A stretch of 64,000 nt of DNA from the NCBI GenBank assembly GCA_934271525.1, contig CAKQRL010000009.1, forward strand, positions 10,542 to 74,541. The letters are read 5' to 3'. This stretch comes from an uncultured Rhodocyclaceae bacterium. GTDB taxonomy: Bacteria > Pseudomonadota > Gammaproteobacteria > Burkholderiales > Rhodocyclaceae. Numbering within the stretch: position 1 is the first letter of the stretch; each line of letters starts with the position of its first letter. The notes under the pieces are model-generated. The model did not search any database. It saw only the letters and a list, made by a program, of their open reading frames with translations, and had not been told where the DNA came from. This document shows positions 1 through 8,053 of this stretch, piece by piece. The translations under genes were made by a program, and so were the position numbers.

Positions 1-2374
1 GCGGAATGGAACACGCTGAATCGCCCGAATGCACGCCTGCTTGTTCAATGTGTTCCATAATGCCGCCGATAATCACATCGTTGCCATCGGACAACGCATC
101 CACATCCACTTCCACGGCATCGTTTAAAAAGCGGTCAAGCAATACGGGAGAATCATTAGAAACCTTAACGGCTTCTTTCATATAGCGTTCCAAATCCGCT
201 TGATTGTGCACAATTTCCATCGCGCGCCCGCCCAAAACATAAGAAGGGCGCACAACAAGCGGATAGCCAATTTCATCGGCAAGCCGCAAGGCTTCTTCTT
301 CGGTGCGCGCCGTGCGGTTGGGCGGTTGTTTTAAACCCAACTGGTTTAAAAGGTGTTGAAAACGCTCGCGGTCTTCGGCAATGTCAATGGATTCGGGCGT
401 GGTGCCGATGATTTTGACACCATTTTTTTCTAAATCCAGCGCCAATTTCAAAGGCGTTTGCCCGCCGTATTGCACAATGACGCCTTCTGGTTTTTCAATG
501 GCCACAATTTCCAACACATCTTCCAATGTTAAAGGTTCAAAATACAAGCGGTCGGAAGTATCAAAATCGGTGGAAACGGTTTCTGGGTTGCAATTGACCA
601 TAATGGTTTCATAACCATCTTCACGCATTGCCAATGCGGCATGCACGCAACAATAATCAAATTCAATGCCTTGCCCAATGCGGTTGGGGCCGCCGCCCAA
701 AACCATAATTTTTTTGTTGTTGGTGGGATTGGCTTCGCAATGGGTTTCATAAGTGGAATACAAATAAGCCGTATCCGTTTTAAATTCAGCAGCGCACGTA
801 TCCACGCGTTTGTAAACCGGATGAATGTTCAAAGCGTGGCGCGTTTTGCGCACATTTTCTTCATCGGTTTTGAGCAAATGCGCCAATCTTCTATCTGAAA
901 AACCTTTTTGTTTCAAATAAAACCATTCTTCTTGGGTGATTTCTTGGATATTTTTTTGTTCTATTGCCAATTCCAAATCCACAATTTCTTTAATTTGAAT
1001 CAAAAACCACGGGTCAATTTTGGTTAAATCATGGATTTTGGCAACACTCATTCCCACGCCAAAGGCATCTGCCACATACCACAAGCGGTCGGGTGTGGGT
1101 TCGGCAAGTTGTTCGTCAATGGTGGTAGGATCCACGCTTTTTAAATTAAAACCATCCACGCCCACTTCCAAACCACGCAAGGCTTTTTGCAGCGATTCTT
1201 GAAAAGTTCTGCCGATGGCCATTACTTCGCCTACCGATTTCATTTGCGTGGTTAAGGTGTTGTCCGCTTCTTGGAATTTTTCAAAAGCAAAACGCGGCAC
1301 TTTGGTGACCACATAATCAATAGAAGGCTCAAAACTTGCTGGCGTTTTGCCATTGGTGATTTCGTTTTTGAGTTCATCCAAAGTGTAGCCAACAGCCAGT
1401 TTGGCGGCAATTTTGGCAATGGGAAAACCCGTTGCTTTGGAAGCCAAAGCCGAAGAGCGCGAAACACGCGGATTCATTTCAATCACAATTAAACGCCCGT
1501 TTTGGGGATTTTGCGCAAACTGCACATTGGAGCCGCCCGTATCCACGCCAATTTCACGCAATACGGCAATGGAGGCATTTCTTAATTGTTGGTATTCTTT
1601 ATCGGTTAATGTTTGTGCGGGCGCAACAGTGATGGAATCGCCCGTATGCACGCCCATTGGGTCTAAGTTTTCAATGGAACAAACAATAATGCAGTTGTCT
1701 GCTTTATCGCGCACCACTTCCATTTCAAACTCTTTCCAGCCTAATAGCGATTCTTCAATGAGCAATTCGCTGGTGGGCGAGGCTTCCAAACCGCGCTTAC
1801 AAATGATTTCAAATTCTTCCATATTGTAAGCAATGCCGCCGCCTGTGCCGCCTAATGTGAAAGAAGGGCGGATGATGGTTGGAAAACCAATGGTTTTTTG
1901 CACTTGCCTTGCTTCTTCCATAGAATGTGCCAATGCCGAGCGTGCTGATTCCAAACCGATTTTGGTCATGGCTTCTTTGAATTTTTCGCGGTCTTCGGCT
2001 TTGTCAATGGCTTGTTCGTTGGCGCCAATCAATTCCACATTCCATTTTTTTAAAACGCCGCTTTTGGCCAAGGTTAATGCGCAATTTAAAGCGGTTTGTC
2101 CGCCCATGGTGGGCAACAAGGCATCGGGGCGTTCTTTTTCTATAATTTTTTCCACCACGCGCGGCGTAATGGGTTCAATGTAAGTGGCGTCTGCCATTTC
2201 GGGGTCGGTCATAATGGTGGCGGGATTAGAATTCACCAAAACAACCCGATAACCTTCTTCACGCAAGGCTTTGCAAGCCTGTGCGCCGGAATAATCAAAC
2301 TCACAAGCTTGGCCAATCACAATGGGCCCCGCACCGATAATTAAAATGCAGGATAAATCTGTTCTTTTGGGCAT
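1..2374 (-). CDS. carB: Carbamoyl-phosphate synthase large subunit (3' end beyond the window)
   Basis: CarB makes carbamoyl phosphate from bicarbonate, ATP and ammonia passed from CarA, feeding arginine and pyrimidine synthesis in the cytoplasm. The reverse strand reads open from ATG at 2374 to the window edge, about 791 codons of a family near 1,070 residues. The first half opens with an IIGAGPIVIGQ nucleotide-binding start and the second, homologous half with MVLGGGPNRIGQG near residue 550, so both synthase halves are represented. The C-terminal part of the second ATP-grasp and the allosteric MGS-like domain lie off the edge. The frame is the same at both ends of the window portion, so I see no net frameshift. 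The start follows a short AT-rich spacer carrying a palindromic repeat shared with ispF. Identification is secure. Confidence 0.96.
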   Translation of the reverse strand, partial: MPKRTDLSCILIIGAGPIVIGQACEFDYSGAQACKALREEGYRVVLVNSNPATIMTDPEMADATYIEPITPRVVEKIIEKERPDALLPTMGGQTALNCALTLAKSGVLKKWNVELIGANEQAIDKAEDREKFKEAMTKIGLESARSALAHSMEEARQVQKTIGFPTIIRPSFTLGGTGGGIAYNMEEFEIICKRGLEASPTSELLIEESLLGWKEFEMEVVRDKADNCIIVCSIENLDPMGVHTGDSITVAPAQTLTDKEYQQLRNASIAVLREIGVDTGGSNVQFAQNPQNGRLIVIEMNPRVSRSSALASKATGFPIAKIAAKLAVGYTLDELKNEITNGKTPASFEPSIDYVVTKVPRFAFEKFQEADNTLTTQMKSVGEVMAIGRTFQESLQKALRGLEVGVDGFNLKSVDPTTIDEQLAEPTPDRLWYVADAFGVGMSVAKIHDLTKIDPWFLIQIKEIVDLELAIEQKNIQEITQEEWFYLKQKGFSDRRLAHLLKTDEENVRKTRHALNIHPVYKRVDTCAAEFKTDTAYLYSTYETHCEANPTNNKKIMVLGGGPNRIGQGIEFDYCCVHAALAMREDGYETIMVNCNPETVSTDFDTSDRLYFEPLTLEDVLEIVAIEKPEGVIVQYGGQTPLKLALDLEKNGVKIIGTTPESIDIAEDRERFQHLLNQLGLKQPPNRTARTEEEALRLADEIGYPLVVRPSYVLGGRAMEIVHNQADLERYMKEAVKVSNDSPVLLDRFLNDAVEVDVDALSDGNDVIIGGIMEHIEQAGVHSGDSACSIP

Positions 2375-2475
2375 AGCACACCGAACACTCTTCACAAAAT
2401 AAACGCTTGATTATAGCAAATAACACCAAGCAAGCGGGATAACGCAAACCAAACCAAGTTTGGCAAAAATTTTTA

Positions 2476-2534
2476 AAAATCCACGGTGAACCAAGATTTT
2501 TTTTCAAAAAAACATGCCGTTCACCGTGGATTTT
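2476..2534. repeat. Paired palindromic element, G/G arms
   Basis: Arms CCACGGTGAAC (2481) and GTTCACCGTGG (2519) start 38 bp apart with an A/T-rich spacer. The variable base is G on the left and its complement on the right, so the arms match perfectly. The right arm encodes the last residues and stop of ispF. Confidence 0.93.
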
Positions 2535-3018
2535 GGGTGAAAAGTAGGGTAATGGCGTGGGTTTGGATGGCATCAGAGTTGCCTAAATAACCGAGTTTTT
2601 CATTCGTTTTGGCTTTGACATTCATACAGTTGAGCGGAATTTGTAGAATGTTGGCAATGTTTTCTCGCATCGGCAAAATAAAATCCCGCAGTTTCGGTTT
2701 TTGGGCGATGATGGTGCTATCAATGTTGCCGATGGTAAATCCGCAATTTTCAATTCGTTTTTTTGTTTCTTTTAATAAATCAGCGCTATTGGAATTTTTA
2801 AATTGCGGGTCGGTATCCGGAAAATGCGTGCCGATATCACCCAAGGCGGCAGCGCCCAAAAGCGCATCAATGATGGCGTGAATGAGCGCATCCGCATCCG
2901 AATGCCCTAATAATCCTTTTTCAAATGGAATATGCACGCCGCCTAAAATCAATGGGCGGTTTTCTACCAAACGATGCACGTCAAAACCTTCACCGATTTT
3001 AATTAAAAAATTGTTCAT
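2521..3018 (-). CDS. ispF: 2-C-methyl-D-erythritol 2,4-cyclodiphosphate synthase
   Basis: IspF cyclises CDP-methylerythritol 2-phosphate, releasing CMP, in the non-mevalonate isoprenoid pathway. The 165-residue protein is the usual length and starts MNNFLIKIGEGFDVHRL. The GFDVH metal-binding motif is at residues 11-15 and HSDADALIHAIIDALLGAA follows near residue 40. A KAKTNEKLG segment near residue 137 matches the conserved C-terminal region. It lies 63 bp downstream of ispD on the same strand, so the two consecutive-pathway genes are probably co-transcribed. Its last three residues (NPR) and stop codon are supplied by the palindromic repeat at 2476-2534, which suggests that the repeat was recruited as the gene end. 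Confidence 0.95.
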   Translation of the reverse strand: MNNFLIKIGEGFDVHRLVENRPLILGGVHIPFEKGLLGHSDADALIHAIIDALLGAAALGDIGTHFPDTDPQFKNSNSADLLKETKKRIENCGFTIGNIDSTIIAQKPKLRDFILPMRENIANILQIPLNCMNVKAKTNEKLGYLGNSDAIQTHAITLLFTQNPR

Positions 3019-3081
3019 TTTTTAGCCTTTTAAAAAACAAAACTTTATTCAAAAAAACGCTGATTTTTATTTAAAAAAATT

Positions 3082-3780
3082 TTATTTTCTATATTTTAAA
3101 ATATTCTCTGCAAGTTTTAAATCTTCTGGCGTGGTGATTTTAAAATTTGCAAATTCGCCTTTTATAAGTTTTGGCGAAAATCCTAGTTTTTCAATTGCCG
3201 CTGATTCGTCTGTTGTTTTTAAATTTAAATTAAAAGAAAGTGCTTTTTTTAATAAAGCATAGCGAAACATTTGCGGGGTTTGTGCCAACCAGAATTCTTC
3301 GCGCGGTGTGGTTTTTAAAACGCAAGCGTTTTTGGATTTTTTCAAAGTATCTTGCACAGGAATTGCCAACAAACCGCCAACGGAATCGTTTTCAAGTTCG
3401 GCGATTAAATGTTCAATCAAATTGGGGCGAATCAAGGCGCGCGCTGCATCATGCACCAAGACAAAGTCGTTGGGGCGCAAAAAATCGCTCGTTATGTTTA
3501 AGGCGTTCCATACCGATTCTGCGCGCGTTTTGCCGCCGCAGTGCAAAACTTTTATTTTGGTATTTTTAAAAATTGGCAAATGCGCAAAGCGTTGAAAATA
3601 AACATCTTCGGGCGATAAAATCAAAAAAATATGCGCAATTTTTTCAACCTTCAAAAAAGCGGCTAGCGCATACAAAAAAAGCGCTTTGCCGTTTAATGAC
3701 AAATATTGTTTTGGAATATCCGACTCCATGCGTGAACCCACGCCAGCGGCGGGAATAAAAGCAAAAAAACGTGTTGGCAT
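3082..3780 (-). CDS. ispD: 2-C-methyl-D-erythritol 4-phosphate cytidylyltransferase
   Basis: IspD transfers CMP from CTP to methylerythritol 4-phosphate in the non-mevalonate isoprenoid pathway. The 232-residue product begins MPTRFFAFIPAAGVGSRM, where AAGVGSRM is the nucleotide-binding loop, followed by PKQYLSLNGK and, near residue 105, the VLVHDAARAL signature. PVQDTLKKS and TPQMF match later conserved blocks. The length is typical. It is the first gene of an ispD-ispF pair and is divergent from yggX. The gene is notably AT-rich near its 3' end. No separate promoter can be assigned with confidence. Confidence 0.95.
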   Translation of the reverse strand: MPTRFFAFIPAAGVGSRMESDIPKQYLSLNGKALFLYALAAFLKVEKIAHIFLILSPEDVYFQRFAHLPIFKNTKIKVLHCGGKTRAESVWNALNITSDFLRPNDFVLVHDAARALIRPNLIEHLIAELENDSVGGLLAIPVQDTLKKSKNACVLKTTPREEFWLAQTPQMFRYALLKKALSFNLNLKTTDESAAIEKLGFSPKLIKGEFANFKITTPEDLKLAENILKYRK

Positions 3781-3796
3781 TTCAAAAAAAATTTTG

Positions 3797-3812
3797 GTTG
3801 ACCGTGGAAAAT
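3797..3812. repeat. Single repeat arm (GTTGACCGTGG)
   Basis: One right-hand arm of the dispersed palindromic element, at 3797-3807, in the divergent ispD/yggX gap. No left partner is present; the preceding T/A-rich bases resemble the element spacer, so this is probably a half element. Confidence 0.8.
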
Positions 3813-3863
3813 TTAAATTTTGAATTTGTTATTATGCTGTTTTTTGATTTTGAAAGGCAAACA

Positions 3864-4136
3864 ATGGCAAAAATGGTGCATTGCGTAAAGTTGGGGAAAG
3901 AATTAGAAGCTTTGGAGCGCCCGCCGTATCCCGGGGAATTGGGCAAACGCATTTTTGAAAACGTTTCCAAAGAAGCGTGGAATCAATGGTTGCGTCTGCA
4001 AACGATGATGATTAACGAAAACCGCTTGAATTTGGCAGATGCAGCAACGCGCAAATATTTGGCAGAGCAAGTGGAGCGCCACTTTTTTGGCGAAGGCGCC
4101 GACCGCGTGCCCGGCTACATTCCGCCAAAGATTTGA
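3864..4136 (+). CDS. yggX: Probable Fe(2+)-trafficking protein (YggX family)
   Basis: YggX proteins are small cytosolic proteins linked to iron delivery and protection of Fe-S clusters from oxidation. The 90-residue product MAKMVHCVKLGKELEAL followed by PPYPGELGKRIFENVSKEAW matches the family throughout, including the single conserved N-terminal Cys (residue 7), and ends VPGYIPPKI. An in-frame ATG at 3771 exists, but the family starts at 3864, which has a GAAAGGC ribosome-binding site just upstream. The next gene begins three bases after the stop, so this is the first gene of a run with the PP0621-like gene, pilS, pilR and ampD. The iron role comes from family knowledge. Confidence 0.93.
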   Translation: MAKMVHCVKLGKELEALERPPYPGELGKRIFENVSKEAWNQWLRLQTMMINENRLNLADAATRKYLAEQVERHFFGEGADRVPGYIPPKI

Positions 4137-4139
4137 ACA

Positions 4140-4466
4140 ATGATTTTGCGCGTATTTCTGCTTTTTGCCTTGGCTATTGTGATTGCGCTTTTTTGCCGCG
4201 CCTTTTTAATGCGCGCGCGTTTTAAAAAAGATTTGCAAAATGAAAAAGCCAAAATGGAAGAATTGTTGCAAAGCATTTTAAAAGCGCAAACGAATGCGGC
4301 GAATTCGGCAGCGCAAAATAATCAAAATAATCCGGTTGAAGAAATTGTGCCTTGCAAAATGTGCGGCGTTTGCTTGCCTGTGAATAACGGCGTGCAGGAT
4401 TCCAACGGCAATTTTTTCTGCTCCCCTTTGCATTTGGAAATGTATCAAAAAGATGGCACACGCTGA
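4140..4466 (+). CDS. PP0621-family small membrane-anchored protein with a metal-type Cys cluster
   Basis: The 108-residue protein has one N-terminal hydrophobic segment (about residues 3-24), a charged and Gln/Asn-rich linker, and a C-terminal module with CKMCGVCLPVNN followed by FFCSPLHLEMY. The Cys spacing plus a final His resembles a zinc-ribbon-like site. This layout matches the PP0621 family, which often sits directly upstream of PilS-type kinases in beta- and gammaproteobacteria. The stop overlaps the pilS start by 14 bp, so translation is likely coupled. Its function is unknown; involvement with the adjacent two-component system is only positional inference. Confidence 0.75.
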   Translation: MILRVFLLFALAIVIALFCRAFLMRARFKKDLQNEKAKMEELLQSILKAQTNAANSAAQNNQNNPVEEIVPCKMCGVCLPVNNGVQDSNGNFFCSPLHLEMYQKDGTR

Positions 4467-6084
4467 CCCCAAAAAATCGCAATGGCGCCTACTCATTTAT
4501 TACAACTTTTTCCGCGGGGTAATCGGGATATTTTTTCTTTTTCAAATCAATTTTTCCGAGATATCTATCGGTTGGACGCGCTTAATTATTGAGCCTTATA
4601 GCATTGTGGTCTTGTGGACGAATTTATATGCTTCAAGCGCTGCCATTGGTTTATTTTGTTCTATTTTTTTGCGCCAACAATTTCAAACGCAGCTTGGCAT
4701 TTGTGCTTTCATTGACATTATTTATTTGTGTTTGATGATGTATGCATCAGATGGCGTGGATAGCGGCATTGGCATTTTGTTGATGTTGGCATTGATGAGC
4801 GCCAGTTTTGTGGGTTCGGGCAAACTGGTGCAGTTTTATTCTTTGTGCGCGGCGGCAGCTATTTTGATTATTCAAATCATCGGTGTGATGGATTTGCGTT
4901 TTTCGTCTTTGAGCTTGCCGCACGCCGTAATTTTGGCGGCAAGCACTTTTGTGATTTCTTCCATTGCGCAAAGTTTTGGCAAGCGCACTTTTGAAAACGA
5001 AAAGTTGATTTTGCAGCGCAGCATTGAGCGCGATAACCAAATTTTAATCAATCAGTGCATTGTGGAACGCATGCCATCTGGTGTGGTGATTGTGGATAAA
5101 ACAAACCGCGTTTTGCTTCAAAACCCCGAAGCTTTTGCTATTTTGGGTGCGCAAAAAGGCGAAACTTTATTAGAACCACTAAACACTTTTTTGCTTGGTT
5201 GGCGCAATCACAATGCGCCGCCTGAAATTGACGATAGCGCCGAATACAACTCGCACGAGGGTGAATTTTTGGTCAAAAACGTAAACGGCCAAGATTTATT
5301 AGCGCGTTTTGAAGAAACCAATTCCACAGCGGGTGAGAGTTTGATTTTTTTAGAAAACTTTTCTCGCATGAAAGAGCAAGCCCAACAAATGAAGTTGGCA
5401 TCTTTGGGGCGTTTAACGGCATCCATTGCGCATGAAATTCGCAATCCTTTGTCCGCCATCAAACACGCGGGCGAATTGTTGGCAGAAGATGATACGGAAA
5501 AAATCAAAGAACGGTTATTGCGCATTATTAGCGACAATGTTGCGCGTTTGGATAGAATCGTTAGCGATGTGCTTGATTTGGGCAGAAAAACGCAATCTGC
5601 GCCCGAGGCGATTTTATTAGACGAATTTTGTCGCCGCGCCACCGACAACATTTGCGCCAACGAAAACGTCGGCATGGACGTGGTGGAATTGAATTTAATC
5701 CCTGTTGCCATTTTGTTTGACCGCGGGCATTTGGAGCGGGTATTTTGGAATTTGCTAACCAATGCCCTGCGTTACAGTTCGCAAAAGCCATTGAGCGTGA
5801 AAGTGGCGATTTTTTTAACACCAGACGAATCGCAAGTGGAATTGCATGTGATTGATGACGGTAAAGGCGTGCCAGAAGAAAACCGCGAAAAAATCTTTGA
5901 ACCTTTTTTTACAACAGCCCGCCAAGGCACAGGTTTGGGGCTTTTTATCACCCGTGAATTATGCACGGCAAACAATGCCCGTTTAGAATTAGCGCTATCA
6001 GCTGAAAACGAAGGCGCGCATTTTGTGATGACGGGACGCTTGGAAAGCAGCCACAACGATTCCGCCAACATAGAAAAGGAGTAA
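4453..6084 (+). CDS. pilS: Sensor histidine kinase PilS
   Basis: PilS is an inner-membrane histidine kinase that, with PilR, controls type IV pilin transcription. The 543-residue protein has about six hydrophobic segments in the first ~180 residues and a PAS-like region (about 190-310, VVIVDKTNRVLLQNPEA). The dimerisation/phosphoacceptor box SIAHEIRNPLSAIKHAGELL has His at residue 327. The ATPase domain carries WNLLTNALRYSS (N box), VIDDGKGVPEENREKIFEPFF (G1/F) and GTGLGLFI (G2). The pilR gene starts six bases after the stop, and the upstream PP0621-like gene overlaps. No pilin gene lies in this window, so the target is inferred from family and gene order. Confidence 0.87.
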   Translation: MAHADPKKSQWRLLIYYNFFRGVIGIFFLFQINFSEISIGWTRLIIEPYSIVVLWTNLYASSAAIGLFCSIFLRQQFQTQLGICAFIDIIYLCLMMYASDGVDSGIGILLMLALMSASFVGSGKLVQFYSLCAAAAILIIQIIGVMDLRFSSLSLPHAVILAASTFVISSIAQSFGKRTFENEKLILQRSIERDNQILINQCIVERMPSGVVIVDKTNRVLLQNPEAFAILGAQKGETLLEPLNTFLLGWRNHNAPPEIDDSAEYNSHEGEFLVKNVNGQDLLARFEETNSTAGESLIFLENFSRMKEQAQQMKLASLGRLTASIAHEIRNPLSAIKHAGELLAEDDTEKIKERLLRIISDNVARLDRIVSDVLDLGRKTQSAPEAILLDEFCRRATDNICANENVGMDVVELNLIPVAILFDRGHLERVFWNLLTNALRYSSQKPLSVKVAIFLTPDESQVELHVIDDGKGVPEENREKIFEPFFTTARQGTGLGLFITRELCTANNARLELALSAENEGAHFVMTGRLESSHNDSANIEKE

Positions 6085-6090
6085 GAACAA

Positions 6091-7431
6091 ATGGCAAGGC
6101 AAGAACGCAAAGCGCATCAAGTGTTGGTTATTGATGACGAAGCCGATATCCGCGAATTATTAGAACTCACCTTAATTCGCATGGGCTTGGATGTGCAAAC
6201 GGCGGAAAATCTTGGTGAAGCACGCAAACTTTTGAAAGAACATAAATTCAATTTGTGCTTAACCGATTTGCGCTTGCCCGATGGCGATGGCTTGGATATG
6301 GTGCGTTTTATTAACGAACATTATCCTGCGTTGCCGGTTGCCGTGATTACCGCTTTTGGCAGCACAGAAAATGCCGTTTTGGCTTTAAAAGCCGGCGCTT
6401 TTGATTATTTGGCAAAACCTGTTGGGTTGGAGCAGCTGCGCACTTTGGTGAAAGCCGCGCTGCGCGTGGATGAAGAAAAATCATCGCGCGCTATGCCGGT
6501 TTTAATTGGTGAATCGCAAGTGATTGAATCGGTGCGCCAAACCATTGAAAAACTCGCCAAAAATTTGGCACCTGTTTATATTTCAGGCGAATCGGGTTCA
6601 GGCAAAGAACTTGCCGCGCGTTTAATCCATTTAAAAAGTGCGCGCGCCAGTGCGCCTTTTGTGCCGGTTAATTGCGGCGCAATTCCTGAAAATTTAATGG
6701 AAAGCGAATTTTTTGGATACAAAAAAGGCGCTTTTACGGGTGCCGATTCTGACCGCGATGGCTTTTTTCAAGCCGCCAATGGCGGCACGCTGTTTTTGGA
6801 TGAAGTGGCAGATTTGCCGCTTCCCATGCAAGTGAAGTTGTTGCGCGCCATTCAAGAAAAATGCGTGCGCAAAGTTGGGCAGGTGAAGGAAGAAAACATT
6901 GATGTGCGCATTATTTGCGCAACACACCAAAATTTAAAACAATGCGTGGAAGAGCAAAAATTTCGGCAAGATTTGTATTACCGCTTGAACGTGATTGAAT
7001 TGCACATGCCCAGTTTGCGCGAGCGCGCAGAAGATATTTTGCCGCTGGCGCATTCTTTGTTGCATCGCCTTTATGGTGAAAACATTCCAGAAATTGAAGC
7101 ATCCGCCCAAGTGGCGTTGCGCAATTATGTTTTTCCGGGCAATGTGCGCGAATTGGAAAACATTTTGGAGCGCGCCGTGGCGTTGTCCGATGGCAAACGC
7201 ATCACACAAGAAGATTTGCATTTGGATTCCGATTTGCCCGATTCCATGCCTGAATCTGCTGGCGCAGGCGAATCTTTGGACGATTATTTAAAACGCGTGG
7301 AAAAAAACGCCATCACCGAAGCACTGCTGGATACGCACGGCAACCGCACGCAAGCGGCAAGAAAATTGGGCATTTCCTTTCGCTCATTGCGTTACCGTTT
7401 GGAGCGTTTGGGTTTGGCGCTGGATGATTAA
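6091..7431 (+). CDS. pilR: Sigma-54-dependent response regulator PilR
   Basis: PilR is an NtrC-class activator that uses ATP hydrolysis to open sigma-54 promoters such as that of the major pilin. The 446-residue protein has a receiver domain with phospho-acceptor Asp59 (CLTDLRLPDGDG). The central AAA+ domain has GESGSGKE at residues 166-173, the sigma-54 contact loop GAFTGA at 213-218 and Walker B GGTLFLDEV. A C-terminal Fis-type helix-turn-helix (HGNRTQAARKLGIS, RYRLERLGL) follows. It is translated right after pilS and its stop abuts the ampD start. The intact receiver, ATPase and DNA-binding residues suggest that the system is functional. Confidence 0.92.
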   Translation: MARQERKAHQVLVIDDEADIRELLELTLIRMGLDVQTAENLGEARKLLKEHKFNLCLTDLRLPDGDGLDMVRFINEHYPALPVAVITAFGSTENAVLALKAGAFDYLAKPVGLEQLRTLVKAALRVDEEKSSRAMPVLIGESQVIESVRQTIEKLAKNLAPVYISGESGSGKELAARLIHLKSARASAPFVPVNCGAIPENLMESEFFGYKKGAFTGADSDRDGFFQAANGGTLFLDEVADLPLPMQVKLLRAIQEKCVRKVGQVKEENIDVRIICATHQNLKQCVEEQKFRQDLYYRLNVIELHMPSLRERAEDILPLAHSLLHRLYGENIPEIEASAQVALRNYVFPGNVRELENILERAVALSDGKRITQEDLHLDSDLPDSMPESAGAGESLDDYLKRVEKNAITEALLDTHGNRTQAARKLGISFRSLRYRLERLGLALDD

Positions 7432-8007
7432 ATGATTAAAAAGAAAAAACAACGTTTTTTTAAAATCAAAGGCGTGTGGCAAAAAGGTTGGTTATTGAAT
7501 AAAAAAATTTGCCATTATTTTTCGCCCAATTTTAATTGTCGCCCTAAAAACATTTCAATTGATTTAATCGTTTTGCATTTTATCAGCGTGCCGGAAAATA
7601 ATTTTAATGCACAAAACATTCGCCGATTTTTTCAAAACCGATTAAAAATAAATGCAGAAAATCAAAATGTGGCTTTTTTAAAAGTATCTTCACATTTTTA
7701 TATTGCAAGAAGCGGGCAAATTTTTCAATTTGTCTCTATTTTAAATCGCGCGTGGCACGCAGGAAAATCCAATTACAAAGGAAAAGAAAATTGCAATAAT
7801 TTTTCAATTGGCATTGAATTAGCTGGTTCTAATGAAAAAGAATTTACACCCAAACAATATTTTTATTTGAATCAATTGTTGCACGCCATTCAAAAAATGA
7901 TTCCACAATTTGATATTGCAGGGCATTGTGAGATTGCGCCAGAACGCAAAATTGACCCGGGCAAGTTTTTTGATTATCAAAAATTAAATTTTCCACGGTC
8001 AACTTAA
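7432..8007 (+). CDS. ampD: N-acetylmuramoyl-L-alanine amidase (AmpD type)
   Basis: AmpD cleaves the amide bond in anhydro-muropeptides during cytoplasmic peptidoglycan recycling. The 191-residue product has an Amidase_2 fold signature: IDLIVLHFIS with candidate zinc ligand His49, SSHFYIARSGQIFQFV, RAWHAGKSNY, SIGIELAGS, and GHCEIAPERKIDPGKFFD with His165 and Asp175. These match the zinc and catalytic positions of AmpD, and no signal peptide is present. ATG follows the pilR stop directly, an order also seen in some beta- and gammaproteobacteria. The gene is much richer in A/T than pilR. Its last residues (FPRST) and stop come from the palindromic repeat. Confidence 0.88.
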   Translation: MIKKKKQRFFKIKGVWQKGWLLNKKICHYFSPNFNCRPKNISIDLIVLHFISVPENNFNAQNIRRFFQNRLKINAENQNVAFLKVSSHFYIARSGQIFQFVSILNRAWHAGKSNYKGKENCNNFSIGIELAGSNEKEFTPKQYFYLNQLLHAIQKMIPQFDIAGHCEIAPERKIDPGKFFDYQKLNFPRST

Positions 8008-8046
8008 AATTTTTTTGAAATTTTTTTGAAGTTGACCGTGGAAAAA
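7988..8046. repeat. Paired palindromic element, C/C arms
   Basis: Arms CCACGGTCAAC (7993) and GTTGACCGTGG (8031) are 38 bp apart around an A/T spacer. The element sits exactly between the converging ampD and restriction-modification genes, and it ends in A or T runs on both strands, as a bidirectional terminator would. It encodes the ampD C-terminus. Confidence 0.93.
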
Positions 8047-8053
8047 TGTTTTT